DNA of 64,000 nucleotides from Gordionus sp. m RMFG-2023. Taxonomy: Eukaryota > Nematomorpha > Gordioida > Chordodea > Parachordodidae. How positions within the stretch are numbered: position 1 is the first letter of the stretch; each line of letters begins with the position of its first letter. The translations under genes and the position numbers were made by a program. The notes below the pieces were generated by a model that saw only the letters and a program-made list of their open reading frames with translations, ran no database searches and was not told where the DNA came from. This document shows, piece after piece, positions 35,601-43,399 of this stretch. Location of the stretch: contig NC_088777.1 of assembly GCF_954871325.1 (NCBI RefSeq), positions 2,792,509 through 2,856,508 on the forward strand, given 5' to 3'.

Positions 35601-35874
35601 TAGATATGGCAAAAGTTGCTGTTTTACCAGTTCCCGATTGCGCCTGTGCAATTACGTCTCTACCTTTGATGACAGGAATAATAGCACGTTGCTGAATTGC
35701 TGAAGGTTTTTCAAAACCATAAGAATATATTCCATCTAGCAAACTTTTACGAAGCCCCATCTTTTCAAAAGTCGAAGTTTTTTTAACGTCTTCACTAGTT
35801 TCAAATTCAACATTAACTAGTTTGCTATCATCGTTAATCCTTATCCTCTTTTTATGAGTTTCAGTGTCGGACAT
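8410..35874 (-). CDS. EIF4A3: Eukaryotic initiation factor 4A-III (DEAD-box RNA helicase), five exons
   Basis: ATP-dependent RNA clamp at the core of the exon junction complex, deposited on spliced mRNA in the nucleus. Exons join as 35874-35435, 29793-29607, 10214-9987, 9233-9066 and 8610-8410, giving 407 residues (human protein 411). All splice sites are GT-AG and the joins keep frame (intron 1 splits an Arg codon, the other three fall between codons). Motifs in order: Q motif (FEKPSAIQQ), I (AQSGTGKT), Ia (PTRELA), Ib (TPGR), II (DEAD), III (SAT), IV (VIFCNTKRK), V (RGLD), VI (HRIGRSGR). [11 protein letters not shown] and the C-terminus TQIDEMP are characteristic of eIF4A3 rather than eIF4A1/2. 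The gene is stretched to 27.5 kb by transposons in introns 1 (5.6 kb) and 2 (19.4 kb); introns 3 and 4 are 753 and 455 bp. The frame is intact, so it looks functional. Confidence 0.97.
9066..9233 (-). CDS. EIF4A3: eIF4A3 exon 4 (motif V)
   Basis: Encodes 56 residues from VDWLTEKM to RGLDVQQ. Family members normally read RGLDVPQ here, so Pro to Gln beside motif V is a lineage-specific change. [10 protein letters not shown] matches the usual MHGDMPQKER closely. Confidence 0.95.
9987..10214 (-). CDS. EIF4A3: eIF4A3 exon 3 (motifs III and IV)
   Basis: Encodes 76 residues from VVLFSATLP (SAT motif) to VIFCNTKRK. Starts and ends on codon boundaries and follows the 19.4 kb intron. Confidence 0.95.
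10405..11590. mobile_element. Palindromic MULE remnant in eIF4A3 intron 2
   Basis: Two inverted arms of about 440 bp (10405-10865 and 11130-11590) pair through matching blocks such as GGAGCTAGCT, GCGCGTATGATATTTTC, GGCATGATGGAACCCCT and GGGTCCCACTACTCTAT, with roughly 80% identity by eye. The arms enclose about 260 bp that include a transposase-like fragment (10984-11148). The long arms and the MULE-like fragment suggest a decayed Mutator-like element, autonomous function lost. Confidence 0.7.
10984..11148 (+). pseudogene. MULE transposase C-terminal fragment
   Basis: An open stretch of about 55 codons without its own start reads [20 protein letters not shown], then YMDTAWLG, then PPFSYIIW. 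The order of an aromatic-Asp-Thr-Trp-x-Gly block followed by a Pro-rich block and a Trp near the end resembles the C-terminal tail of animal MULE transposases (typically YFEDTWIG, then PxFxxxxWN). It is too short for a firm family call and is a relic inside the palindrome spacer. Confidence 0.5.
12250..13080. repeat. Left member of an outer inverted-repeat pair (partner 28870-29325)
   Basis: Blocks including GGAGTTATGACTCCTTAT, AACATAAATATCTTCATTTAAT and GGGATAATGTGATTTATTTAACACT reappear in reverse complement at 28870-29325. The left copy has about 250 extra bases (near 12760-13000). Arms are clearly diverged, so this pair is older than the palindrome it brackets. Confidence 0.7.
13285..13810. 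repeat. AT-only minisatellite
   Basis: Roughly twenty imperfect copies of a 20-26 bp unit built on AAGTAATATTTAAATATA, with AAGGTAATATTAAATTATA variants. It lies in eIF4A3 intron 2 just outside the large palindrome. Confidence 0.85.
14432..16693. mobile_element. hAT-type element with two termini, partly inside the left palindrome arm
   Basis: The left end reads TAGTGCTGTAAACGTTACT and the right end, read inward, TTGTGCTGTAAAGTAATGT; both continue into GTAACG-rich sequence typical of hAT termini. Flanks show AATTACTT against AATTAATA, a possible diverged 8-bp duplication. No transposase is readable here. Bases from about 14916 rightward are duplicated in the right arm; 14432-14915 are unique to this side. 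A MULE fragment (about 16050-16610) sits next to the right terminus. Confidence 0.6.
15960..16610 (+). pseudogene. MULE 3' fragment in the left palindrome arm
   Basis: The reverse complement of this stretch resembles the 3' end of the MULE at 41.7-43.4 kb, sharing GTGGAAAATCC-like, CCATTGGCCGATTT and TCAAATGAAACAAT blocks. It encodes a broken C-terminal piece (ELIEKM, then AVDMDK). A segment of about 104 bp containing CCATTGGCCGATTTGTCC is repeated in tandem. It is a fragment of a different MULE subfamily from the four copies further inside. Confidence 0.65.
17155..17990 (+). pseudogene. Internally deleted MULE, copy 1 (left arm, outer)
   Basis: Homologous to the longer MULE at 18112-19560 but on the opposite strand. 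It keeps a degraded FLYWCH-like start ([13 protein letters not shown] His cluster), then the block [19 protein letters not shown] and [14 protein letters not shown]. It lacks the segment with the first two catalytic Asp residues, jumping from DIRLYG to the helix before CYFHYCQ. A second deletion removes the stretch after RRIQGN. The frame ends at VEGFHRS. It is non-autonomous. Confidence 0.8.
18112..19560 (-). pseudogene. MULE transposase, copy 2 (left arm, inner)
   Basis: Mutator-like transposase with an N-terminal FLYWCH-type zinc finger (CRLSHC, then HIHNH; 19543-19175), a DDE core (19133-18700) with ILMDGTFF for the first Asp and LIDFE for the second, and a C-terminal part (18693-18112) with CYFHYCQ and [11 protein letters not shown]. 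The parts lie in different frames: one shift lies between the finger and the core, and another just after [10 protein letters not shown]. The core frame also closes with a stop near 18791 where the right-arm copy stays open. It is therefore a decayed but long copy. The family uses DNA cut-and-paste transposition. Confidence 0.88.
19560..20310 (-). repeat. Leader-exon tandem repeat, three copies, unit 269 bp
   Basis: Three copies (about 19560-19680, 19790-19940, 20060-20210) of a block that, read on the - strand, encodes an acidic peptide ([26 protein letters not shown]), each separated by ATTATGATAAAATTAAAAAG-type spacers. The last copy abuts the zinc-finger frame of MULE copy 2, so it looks like its 5' exon amplified. 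The right arm has two copies. Confidence 0.8.
20580..21020. repeat. Tandem repeat near palindrome centre, left arm, four copies of about 107 bp
   Basis: Each unit contains TTAGCTTGGTTTTGTCTTAA, TCTACAAAAATGTGTATG and CTTTGCCTTGAGGTAGTG. Units differ by a few bases and small deletions. No coding content; the short open frames over it are by-products of the repeat. Confidence 0.9.
21690..22140. repeat. Tandem repeat near palindrome centre, right arm, four copies of about 107 bp
   Basis: Mirror image of the block at 20580-21020, with CACTACCTCAAGGCAAAG in each unit. Copy number is conserved between arms, unlike the 269-bp leader repeat. Confidence 0.9.
22505..22900 (+). repeat. Leader-exon repeat in the right arm, two copies
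   Basis: Copies at about 22520-22680 and 22790-22900, each with HEQEDG and SGILEEGP in translation. The second has an ATG ([11 protein letters not shown]) and leads towards the zinc-finger frame of MULE copy 3. One copy fewer than the left arm, which accounts for the 267-bp difference in arm spacing. Confidence 0.8.
22910..24343 (+). pseudogene. MULE transposase, copy 3 (right arm, inner)
   Basis: Mirror image of copy 2. The zinc-finger frame (22910-23278) stops just before [18 protein letters not shown], which continues in another frame. The DDE core runs to 23868 with MDGTFF (first Asp), LIDFE (second Asp), and the C-terminal frame from 23762 to the stop at 24343 carries CYFHYCQ and VEGFHRSL. 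At least three frame changes interrupt the gene. The LPTFL-C-E-N stretch appears to have lost bases relative to the shorter copies, which keep [14 protein letters not shown] open. Confidence 0.88.
24470..25310 (-). pseudogene. Internally deleted MULE, copy 4 (right arm, outer)
   Basis: Mirror image of copy 1, with the same two internal deletions and the same readable parts ([20 protein letters not shown], then [16 protein letters not shown], then VEGFHRS). Sharing both deletions shows that it arose by duplication of the arm, not by a separate insertion. Confidence 0.8.
25767..28250 (+). mobile_element. hAT element at the right edge of the palindrome
   Basis: Starts with TTGTGCTGTAAAGTAATG, the mirror of the terminus at 16693. 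A MULE 3' fragment (about 25850-26500) is inserted directly behind the terminus. The sequence then runs past the palindrome edge (27562) into a hAT transposase C-terminus ending near 28240. I did not find a matching right terminus after that. Confidence 0.55.
27600..28240 (+). pseudogene. hAT transposase C-terminal region with dimerisation domain
   Basis: Reads as [16 protein letters not shown] and later [19 protein letters not shown], then the hAT dimerisation block [19 protein letters not shown] and [17 protein letters not shown], ending [17 protein letters not shown] before a TGA. Typical members read NERSFSTLRRLKSYLR in the core, so the match is strong. Frames change between the segments (stop at 27890, another near 27977), so it is broken. 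It belongs to the hAT group related to zinc-finger MYM-type proteins. Confidence 0.85.
28870..29325. repeat. Right member of the outer inverted-repeat pair (partner 12250-13080)
   Basis: Contains the reverse complement of the left copy, with ATAAGGAGTCATAACTCC, ATTAAATGAAGATATTTATG and TTACGCTACACAATAAAAT. It lies only about 280 bp from eIF4A3 exon 2. The pair encloses about 16 kb including the whole MULE palindrome. Confidence 0.7.
29607..29793 (-). CDS. EIF4A3: eIF4A3 exon 2 (motifs Ib and DEAD)
   Basis: Completes the split Arg, then encodes 62 residues from KLDYGQHVV to LPPQTQ, including TPGRVFDM and VIDEADEM. It lies between two transposon-filled introns, about 0.3 kb from the Harbinger end and about 2 kb from the edge of the large palindrome. 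Donor GTTCAT is a weak consensus. Confidence 0.95.
30245..31257 (+). pseudogene. Harbinger transposase, left (more decayed) copy
   Basis: Fragments in several frames: [19 protein letters not shown], then [20 protein letters not shown], then FRKSGF, the block with HVKI and the Asp pair region [10 protein letters not shown], then KPRVSI. The first catalytic Asp region reads as MENMSK and is lost. DDE superfamily endonuclease of PIF/Harbinger type (DDE_Tnp_4-like). The start cannot be fixed because of the breaks. Confidence 0.75.
31283..32247 (+). pseudogene. MADF/BESS-like accessory gene of the Harbinger element
   Basis: Begins [18 protein letters not shown], then [13 protein letters not shown], matching the start of a MADF (Myb/SANT-like) DNA-binding domain, and breaks at 31427-31429. 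A middle segment follows ([12 protein letters not shown], then [12 protein letters not shown]), and the last open stretch (31954-32247) ends [14 protein letters not shown] and [10 protein letters not shown], similar in layout to a BESS motif. PIF/Harbinger elements commonly carry a second DNA-binding gene of this kind beside the transposase. The intron/exon structure is uncertain. Confidence 0.6.
32646..33770 (-). pseudogene. Harbinger transposase, right (better preserved) copy
   Basis: Readable parts in order: [14 protein letters not shown] near the 5' end (about 33755), then [20 protein letters not shown] with the first Asp and [15 protein letters not shown] (33326-33135), then [18 protein letters not shown] and [12 protein letters not shown] with the second Asp (33112-32903), then [20 protein letters not shown] with the Glu and CLLHN (to 32646). 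Between the first and second of these segments is an AT-rich interruption of about 40-50 bp ending CTTTTCTAG, which looks like a very short intron. At least one frame change follows MDFIMK. All three catalytic acidic residues are visible. Confidence 0.8.
33926..35434. other. Remainder of eIF4A3 intron 1
   Basis: AT-rich intron sequence with no further repeat structure or open frame that I can support. Confidence 0.5.
35435..35874 (-). CDS. EIF4A3: eIF4A3 exon 1 (start, helicase motifs Q, I, Ia)
   Basis: Encodes residues 1-146 plus two bases of an Arg codon, from ATG at 35874-35872 to a GTTAAT donor at 35434. Contains the Walker A motif AQSGTGKT (about residues 77-84) and PTRELA (about 110-115). 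The N-terminal ~20 residues differ from other eIF4A3 proteins, as is usual for this family. Confidence 0.96.
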
Positions 35875-38800
35875 TTTAAATTTAAAGATTTAAGATCCAC
35901 TTGGTAAATACAATGACATATCATTTGGATAAATATTACTATTCCAAGTCTAAATTTTTATTGTTTAATTCTAATTTTAAAATACTTTTTTATATGATTA
36001 TTATTTAGCATCCAACTATACTATAAAATATCAACTAAATTTTGACCTCTAAAGGTATTAAATATCGCACATAAGGATGACCCGAATTTTATTTTATTCT
36101 TTAGGCTCTAATCAACCCAAAGAAAAGAAAGAAAGTATCGCGATAGACATGGAGTTAAATAATCTTATTTTAAATATAAGATAAGTATCAAAATATATTT
36201 ATCTCTGTACAAAGTATGAAATTCATAATTATATACACAATAAATTTGATTAGTAATTTTTAAATTTTAAGTTAAATAAAAGTTATATAACTTATGAATA
36301 CCAAATAGGATATATGTATAATTAATTTATGTCTACAAATCGTATTATATTATTTCTAAATTTTACTAAACAATATTTTATATTATTAATTTTCTAATAT
36401 ATAATAGAAAGAAAGAGAGAAAGGAAGGTTTTCTATTTTTTTTATCTCATCTAAATTTTAATATAAACTAACCCAGACCCCTCCTTTTTTATTTAACTTT
36501 TTCTCTTATTGTATTTTAAAATGACCCTTTAAGGAACTAAATAAAAACTTCTTTAAAATCACTAATAATTTTACCAAACATCGGTATATTTATTCTGATT
36601 TTTCAAAAATGTAAAAGATTTACAAGAATTATGAATTACAAAGTATTCTATAAGTTACATTCTATTTTAAATTTTAGCAAAAATCTTTTTTAAAATACTT
36701 TGTCGTTGTATATTAATAATTTATCCAACGAAAATTTTAAGTATATTTTCTTGCATTTTTTTAAATCTTAAACACTGAATATTTATAAATAATTTAAAAT
36801 ATATCAAATAATTTGGAACATTTAAAAATGATATTTTTTGAACATTTTACAATAATTTCCAACCATAGCAGTAATTTTAACTAATTTGATAATATAGTGG
36901 TAATTAATTAACATTCTGAGATGATAGATGTTTATATCTTCAAGCGATCTGAACTACTCGTAATAACCTTAACTAAATAGAAAATTACATATTTATAGTA
37001 TAAAAAGTGATGTTATGTCCTTGAAGATTAAAATAACTTCAATTTCCATATATATTTTATTTATCAATTCAATCATATATATGTAACAAAATAAATTTAA
37101 CTTGTACACATCAACATAAATATATATAAATCAACAAAGGAGTTGATTTTCAGATTATCACTGTCATATCCCTGATCGCTAGTGATTGTCAATCACTTGA
37201 TGTCTTGTATACATATCATATAATATTGTCATAAGATATTATATAAAATTAAATATATAGCCTACTAATCTACATTAAAACATTATATAATTGACATTAG
37301 ATATTATATAAAATAATATATAAATAATTAATTTTGAGGGATATAAAATCATTTAATTCTAACATATATATAATTTAAACAATACAAGACATTTCTAAAA
37401 ATAATATTTTTTAATACAAAATCTTATTATTACAGTATAAAATATTAACGATTTCTGATATATAACATTTTGCGTCTAAAGAATTACTAGTGATAAAAAA
37501 GGTTAATTAATGTATGCCCTATTGCCTTATATGGTTTTTAAAAACCACATAAGGCAATATAATTTTTAGCAACTTACATTGACAAAAAGTCAAAAAATTA
37601 ATAATACTTTCTTACAATTTTAGACAAATTTTCATAGAATGGACTAATAAGGAAAAATATATAGGCCTAATCAAATAATTCTTGAAGAAGAGAATATAAA
37701 CGACCAATCTAAATCATAAAACTATATTGTGGTTAGAGCTTCCTCTTAGATGACATATTGGAAGCTAGATAAGTAATCGAAAAAATTATTGTGAGATATT
37801 AAATTTCTAAAAGATTATCTTCCATTTTTAATGATATATAAACGACTACACAATTGACCATTATTGCTTATCTAAAATATGCTATCATACGCTTTCAGCA
37901 GCTGTAGTAATAATCTTAAATTACATAGCCACTCAAATAATAGATGCTTGTAAATTTTCAGTAATAGCCATGACGCTCACGATGTTAACACATATCAGAA
38001 TTTATGATAAATTGATAAAACAAAAACACTAAAAATATTTAGAAGAAATTATGCAAATATATTGTAGCCTTGAGTTAGTTACAGGGCAAGGATGCCATAT
38101 TAGAAATGAGACATTTTGTAACTATAAAATAAGAACCAGAGTGATATGATGAAAGCAATTAAGATTTTATGTATTATTGTCGCTCTACTTCTAGTTAATA
38201 TATTATATCTTAAAATAATAGAAGTTTGTAATAATATCAAAAATATACTCATATTAAAAATTTAATTCAAAACTGTTATTTAAAGAAGGAAAAAATAGCT
38301 TTCCTAAAAACACGTAAAAAAAGAAGAAAATATATTTAATTAACCAATGATTTATAATAGAGGATTATAAACGATCAATCTATTTACTTTTTATAAAGAA
38401 ATCTTTATAGTTATTTCGATTGAAAATTTTTTTAGGAAGAGGCATGGTAATTAAATTTAAAAATGAATTATATAGTTGATTAATGATTTTGAACTCGGCT
38501 AATTACAATATTTAATTTGTTAATTTTCAATTAATAAATGTATATATTTATTTAATTTGGGTTATATAATAGTGATATTGATATTCTATTGTTAACACAG
38601 AATTTGATTGCACGTTGACATAGTGAAAATATAATTTATATGTATTAATCTTATCTAATTAAAATAGTATTCATTTAATAAAAATTTAGATAGACTTATT
38701 AATTTTTAAATAATAAAATTAAATCAATATATTACGTGATAAAATTATAAAAGAAATTGATCAGGAGGCAATCAATAAAGTTTATTTTTAGTTCAAGTGG

Positions 38801-40370
38801 ATATTAAGGAGCCATTAAAAAAAATTTTTTTCAGAGAGCTATTCAAATTTATCAGGGGGCTCGAGCCCCTGCGCACCCTCCAATAGTGACGCCACTTTAA
38901 AATGAGAGAATTGTAAATTTTATTTTTTCAAATGTCTTTTAAATCAATAAATTATGTCTAAAGTATATATTTTGTTTAAAAATAATGTATATTTTAAGCG
39001 GTGGCTTACTCGTCGCCTTATAACTATAAATAACTATTTCAACTTGGCAAAAAATTTGCGATATAAAAGGAAATTTAAACATTTATTTTATCTGTAAAAA
39101 AAAAAAGTGTTTTAAATAGAGATGAATATTTATTATTTTTTTAATATTATTATCGATTATGTTTAGTATTATTAAATGCCTGGATATTTTAAAATGGCTT
39201 GCCCACTATTTTTATTCAAATAATACCACACAAGCCTCAAGATGTTGTTAATAGATGTCTAAACCCTTCTATCTTCTACGACCAAAATATCCAGACTTGC
39301 CTACTAGTACTAGCAAAAATATTGAGTTAACCGTTTTTTAAAATTCGAGCCGTTTAACAGTATCAATTATGTATTAGAAATTGGCAAAAAATATATTGTA
39401 ATTTATTCATAAAATAAATGGAAAAGATGCTTCAATAGCCAATCTGTATATGAAACAGAGTTTTGAAAGAAAAATAAATGAACAAAGGATTATAAATGGG
39501 AGAGGGGTGTTTTTACAGAGACGAAACTCTAAGCAAGTTAAAGCTGGACATTTTCAAGTGGATTCTTTCTGAGATCTTAGGTGTTTGGTTCTGGTTATAT
39601 TTTTCAACATTCAAGATATTGGTTTGGCCGAAATTCAAAGTTTGAGTTATTGAATTTAACTGAGAAACTCATACATAATGACACAAAAATAGGAACATAA
39701 ATATTTATTATATTGACCATTTAATATTAATAAATCATATCATAATCCTATATAAATCTAATTAAATTAAAAAATCATAAATGATTAAATATTTATATGA
39801 CTTAATTTTTTTAAATAATATCCAACATTATTAATTTAAGCAACCGATCGTGACTAAGACAAGAATCGAATTGGTTTAGGGGTGAGTTAGTTTCAAATGA
39901 TTTGGATTTGAATAAACTATCACATCTTTTATATATCACATTAATGATAAATTATTTAAATGGCCAGTACACAAGGGATACATTGGGTTGACTACTTAAT
40001 ATGATTTTAGTTTTTTAAAAAAAACCTATTATAAAATAGAGCTTTGAATTTTATTATAAATATTGATGTTTGGCTCTACATTCATACTTAATGATTAAGA
40101 GCAAAGCATCATGAGCAAAAACATGACAACTTATCCCCGGTCACCTACTTGTTTGTATCTCTATCACATATTTTAAAGAAAAGCTGAACTACATCACAGT
40201 TTCAATGTTCCATAAGGTGATTAACTCTGTATTCCTATTTTTTTTTTTTAAAAAATAAGTATCTTAGGTCTACTCCTTGAATATACCAGAAAAAAGTATT
40301 TTGGTATAAAGCTGACTGAAACTTCGTAAAAATTTCTAAGAACCTTAACATTAATATAGGAAAGACAAAT
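35875..40370. other. Intergenic DNA upstream of eIF4A3
   Basis: Should contain the eIF4A3 promoter just above 35874, but no specific element stands out. No protein family was recognised in any frame. A string near 38855-38895 with GGGGGCTCGAGCCCC resembles a decayed transposon end. Confidence 0.45.
37521..37558. repeat. 38-bp near-perfect palindrome
   Basis: Two 19-base halves, ATTGCCTTATATGGTTTTT and its reverse complement, meet without a spacer and differ at one pair of positions. It could form a hairpin or cruciform. Confidence 0.85.
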
Positions 40371-40374
40371 CTAG

Positions 40375-40615
40375 GAAAATAATTCCCCGGAAAAAAAATC
40401 CCCAGGAAAATAATTCCCTGGAAAAAAATTCCCCGGAAAATAATTCCCAGGTAAATAATTCCCTGGAAAAAAAATATCATAGAAAATTATTCCCTTGAAA
40501 AAATTTCCTCGGAAATCCCCATTTTTTAAATCCTATAAAATATAAAATTATTTTTATAAAATTAACAATATAAGGAAAAAAATATCCCCGGAAAAAAAAA
40601 ATCCCTAAAATAATT
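40375..40615. repeat. Imperfect tandem repeat of a 14-17 bp unit
   Basis: About ten copies of variants of GGAAAATAATTCCCC and GGAAAAAAATCCCC. The pairing of GGAA with TTCC makes each unit partly self-complementary. Confidence 0.8.
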
Positions 40616-40829
40616 TTTGAAGAAAAATCGTCAAAAATTCCTGTGAAATTTTCTTAAATAAAAATTTTCAAAATAAAATAGTACTTGTGATTATGTGTTA
40701 AACCTAACAAAAACTTAAATTATTAATTAATACTAATAAATAAAAATGTATAATGTTATGGACTTATCCCGAACCCAGGTTTAATGAAAATTAAACAAAG
40801 CAAATATTTATAAAATAAACGATTTGGAT

Positions 40830-41010
40830 ACCTAGTCTCTCTGATATTATGCAAAATAATTATGGTCAGCTCAGATTTTTTATTTTGACCAGGATTTATA
40901 AATTCAAAAATTACCTAGTCGCCGTAATATTAAGCTAAATATTATTATAAGTTAAGTAATGATAATGGCCAGCTCTGATTTTTTATTTTGGCCCGGCATA
41001 AATCCATATC
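40830..41010. repeat. Two-copy diverged direct repeat of about 85-100 bp
   Basis: Both copies begin TACCTAGTC and contain CAGCTC then GATTTTTTATTTTG followed by CC and GG. They are separated by no extra sequence. Confidence 0.6.
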
Positions 41011-41234
41011 AGTTTTTGACCCGGATCTGCTCTGCACTATTTAATTAAATAGAAATGTTTTTTAAAGTTCAAATTCCTTCGAGGATTTGAGGTTTTAAAT
41101 AATAAAACGAGAGTTAAATAAATCTAGTTCACCTTTACACATTTTCATCAACTTTTAGATAGTTATTGAAAATCAAATTTTTACTTTAAAAAAAAAATTA
41201 TTTTTACACAAATTTTAATCATTATTTTTTAGAT

Positions 41235-41402
41235 CTCTTCTCTTCTCTTCTCTTCTCTTCTCTCTTCTCTTCTCTTCTCTTCTCTTCTCTTCTCTTCTCT
41301 TCTTCTTCTCTTCTCTTCTCTTCTCTTCTCTCTCTCTCTCTCTCTCTCTCTTCTCTTCTCTTCTCTTCTCTTCTCTTCTCTTCTCTTCTCTTCTCTTCTC
41401 TA
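41235..41402. repeat. TCTTC pentanucleotide microsatellite
   Basis: About 168 bp of TCTTC units with one TC dinucleotide stretch near 41331-41351. Confidence 0.97.
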
Positions 41403-41724
41403 TATATTAAAAATTTAAATATCAGTTGGAGATAAGAGGAATTTCACAATTTACTAACTCTTAAATAGCGCCCTTTTTTTTATAAGGATAAGCTATTAAA
41501 AAATATAATTATAAATTCTGTGGCGAAATAGGAAATTTGCAATTTAATCTGATCCCCTCTATTTGATAAAAATTATTTTACTGAAGTATTTACCTACTTT
41601 AAGAATTTAACTGACCGAATACAAAATCAATATAAAACTTGCAAAATTATATTTTTTACTGCCCAATTTTAATTAAATACTGCCAAAAGTAGAAAAATGC
41701 TGACCATTTTAATCAAAATACATC

Positions 41725-43363
41725 CAGAGGTGATTATCAGCAGTGAGTATTATATTTTCGAATCTAACAATTATTATTTTGCTTATGAATTTTTTTTTAA
41801 AATTTACAGAAAAGAAATAGTTATAATTTATTAAATGATATATGGAATAATAAATTATATTATTCAAATGAAACAATTCTAGAAAGTGTATGTTCTCCAA
41901 TTGTAGGCAGTCCCTTCTCTCTTCTAAAAAAAATCAATACATAAATTTTTTTAAATATTTTGTTTCGTTGCATAACGACGATTTTTTTTGGGAGTGTATG
42001 TCTCAACACTCCATTGGCCGATTTTGCCCATATCGACGGCCATTTTATTCCTCATTTTTTCGATTAGTTCCCATATCTTAGGTTTTTTGTGGCCTATAAT
42101 ATGCTGAAATCGATTATTCCATCCTTCACATACATTGTTTGTTCGATTTTCCCCAGCAATCGTAACGTTGAACACATTCCATGTTTCAGGTGGGAACAAT
42201 GGCTCTACTTGCCTTTGAGAGTTTCTCCCATATCTCAATTCTCCATTCACATAATTTTTATCAAAATAAATCAATAATTCTTTGTTTTCATCCGATACAA
42301 TGGTATTTAAATACTCCATACCTCGTTTGACATCGTGTATAGGTAAGAATGCTAATCCATCGATCATAGCTGCAAATAAACATAACGTTGAATCATTCCG
42401 ATATGATGATTCTAACCCCAATTCTTGAATCTTCCTATGAGTGGATTGAGTTAGATGATAAAAACATCCTTGGATGATTATATCTCTACCTAAAAGTTGA
42501 AAAAAAATATAGATTAAAATTATTGTATAGGTTTTATTTAATATTTATGTCTTTATCAATTTTCATTTATTACGAGAGGTGGATGCGTTCATCCTACACT
42601 CATAAAAAAAACCGTTTAAAATATTCCAACAGAAAAAGGAAAATAGAATTAAAAAAAATTTCAAGGTTCACGGTCCAAAATACATTTTAAAATCAAGGTC
42701 CTAACATATCTCGTTAGTATATAGATGTAATTAAATAGTAAAAAGAAACCTAGAGTATTTTCGACGGCATTGATTGCGGCCTTTTCAAAATCCATATAAA
42801 TTGTTATCGGATTTATGACTAAATTCCGTTCTTGGGCTTTTTCGAGTAAAATCTTAAAAATTTCTTCATACTTTTCCTTGACAAAAAATATGGCGCTGTA
42901 ATAAACAGTGTTTTAAAGGGTATTCTAATTACTTGTAGCTGCAAAAATAAATGAGGAGCCAATTTAAAATTCCCGTTTATAGACCAAGTTTTCGTTTCGG
43001 CTAACATTTTAAGCATATAATCGGTGGCAAATATAATTATTTGTTCATTAGAATCTCCGCTATTATCATGCAAAAGAAATCTCTCATTCGTGGGAGATCC
43101 GGTTGTAGCCCAATCCTCTAATATTAAAAGATATTTTCAATTAAAAAGTTATTTATAGACATAAATATGATTTAACCTGAAATGCTTAATTCTTCCAATG
43201 TGGCCGGAATAGGAGGAAACCTTTTTATTTTGTGATTTCTAAGTGTCCTCTTGATACTATCTTCATTCGGAAGTCTTTTTCTGGATTCGGAAGACAATTT
43301 AGACATTTTTTCTGCGTATATTTGGCAAGTATTTTGATTTGTTTCAGAGGCTTTTCTTTTCAT
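41725..43363 (-). pseudogene. Intron-containing MULE, decayed
   Basis: Mutator-like transposase on the - strand in several exons: a basic N-terminal part (43363-43172, RKRLPNEDSIKRTLRNHK), a core part (about 43115-42819) with FATDYMLKMLAE and SINGNFKLAP, a short part with IYMDFEKAAINAVEN (about 42815-42745, second Asp), and a last exon (42489-41951) that starts at a TTTTAG acceptor and carries CFYHLTQ and NRTNNVCEGWNNRF. The usual first catalytic Asp (DGTF) is Asn here (NGNF), and frames change in the core. About 200 bp of 3' flank also match the MULE fragments in the palindrome arms (about 15960-16610 and 25850-26500). Confidence 0.82.
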
Positions 43364-43399
43364 CGTGCTTATAGCATTTTCAATTTGATATTCATGAAT

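Noticed and set aside
35518-35703. 61-residue open frame on the + strand
   Set aside because: Antisense of eIF4A3 exon 1.
37140-37200. Stretch with TCACTGTCATATCCCTGATC examined as a possible tRNA or small RNA
   Set aside because: No cloverleaf, A/B box pair or terminator could be assembled by eye.
40235-40480. 81-residue repetitive hydrophobic frame (FFQGIIFLGI type)
   Set aside because: Translation of the GGAAAATAATTCCCC tandem repeat, not a protein.
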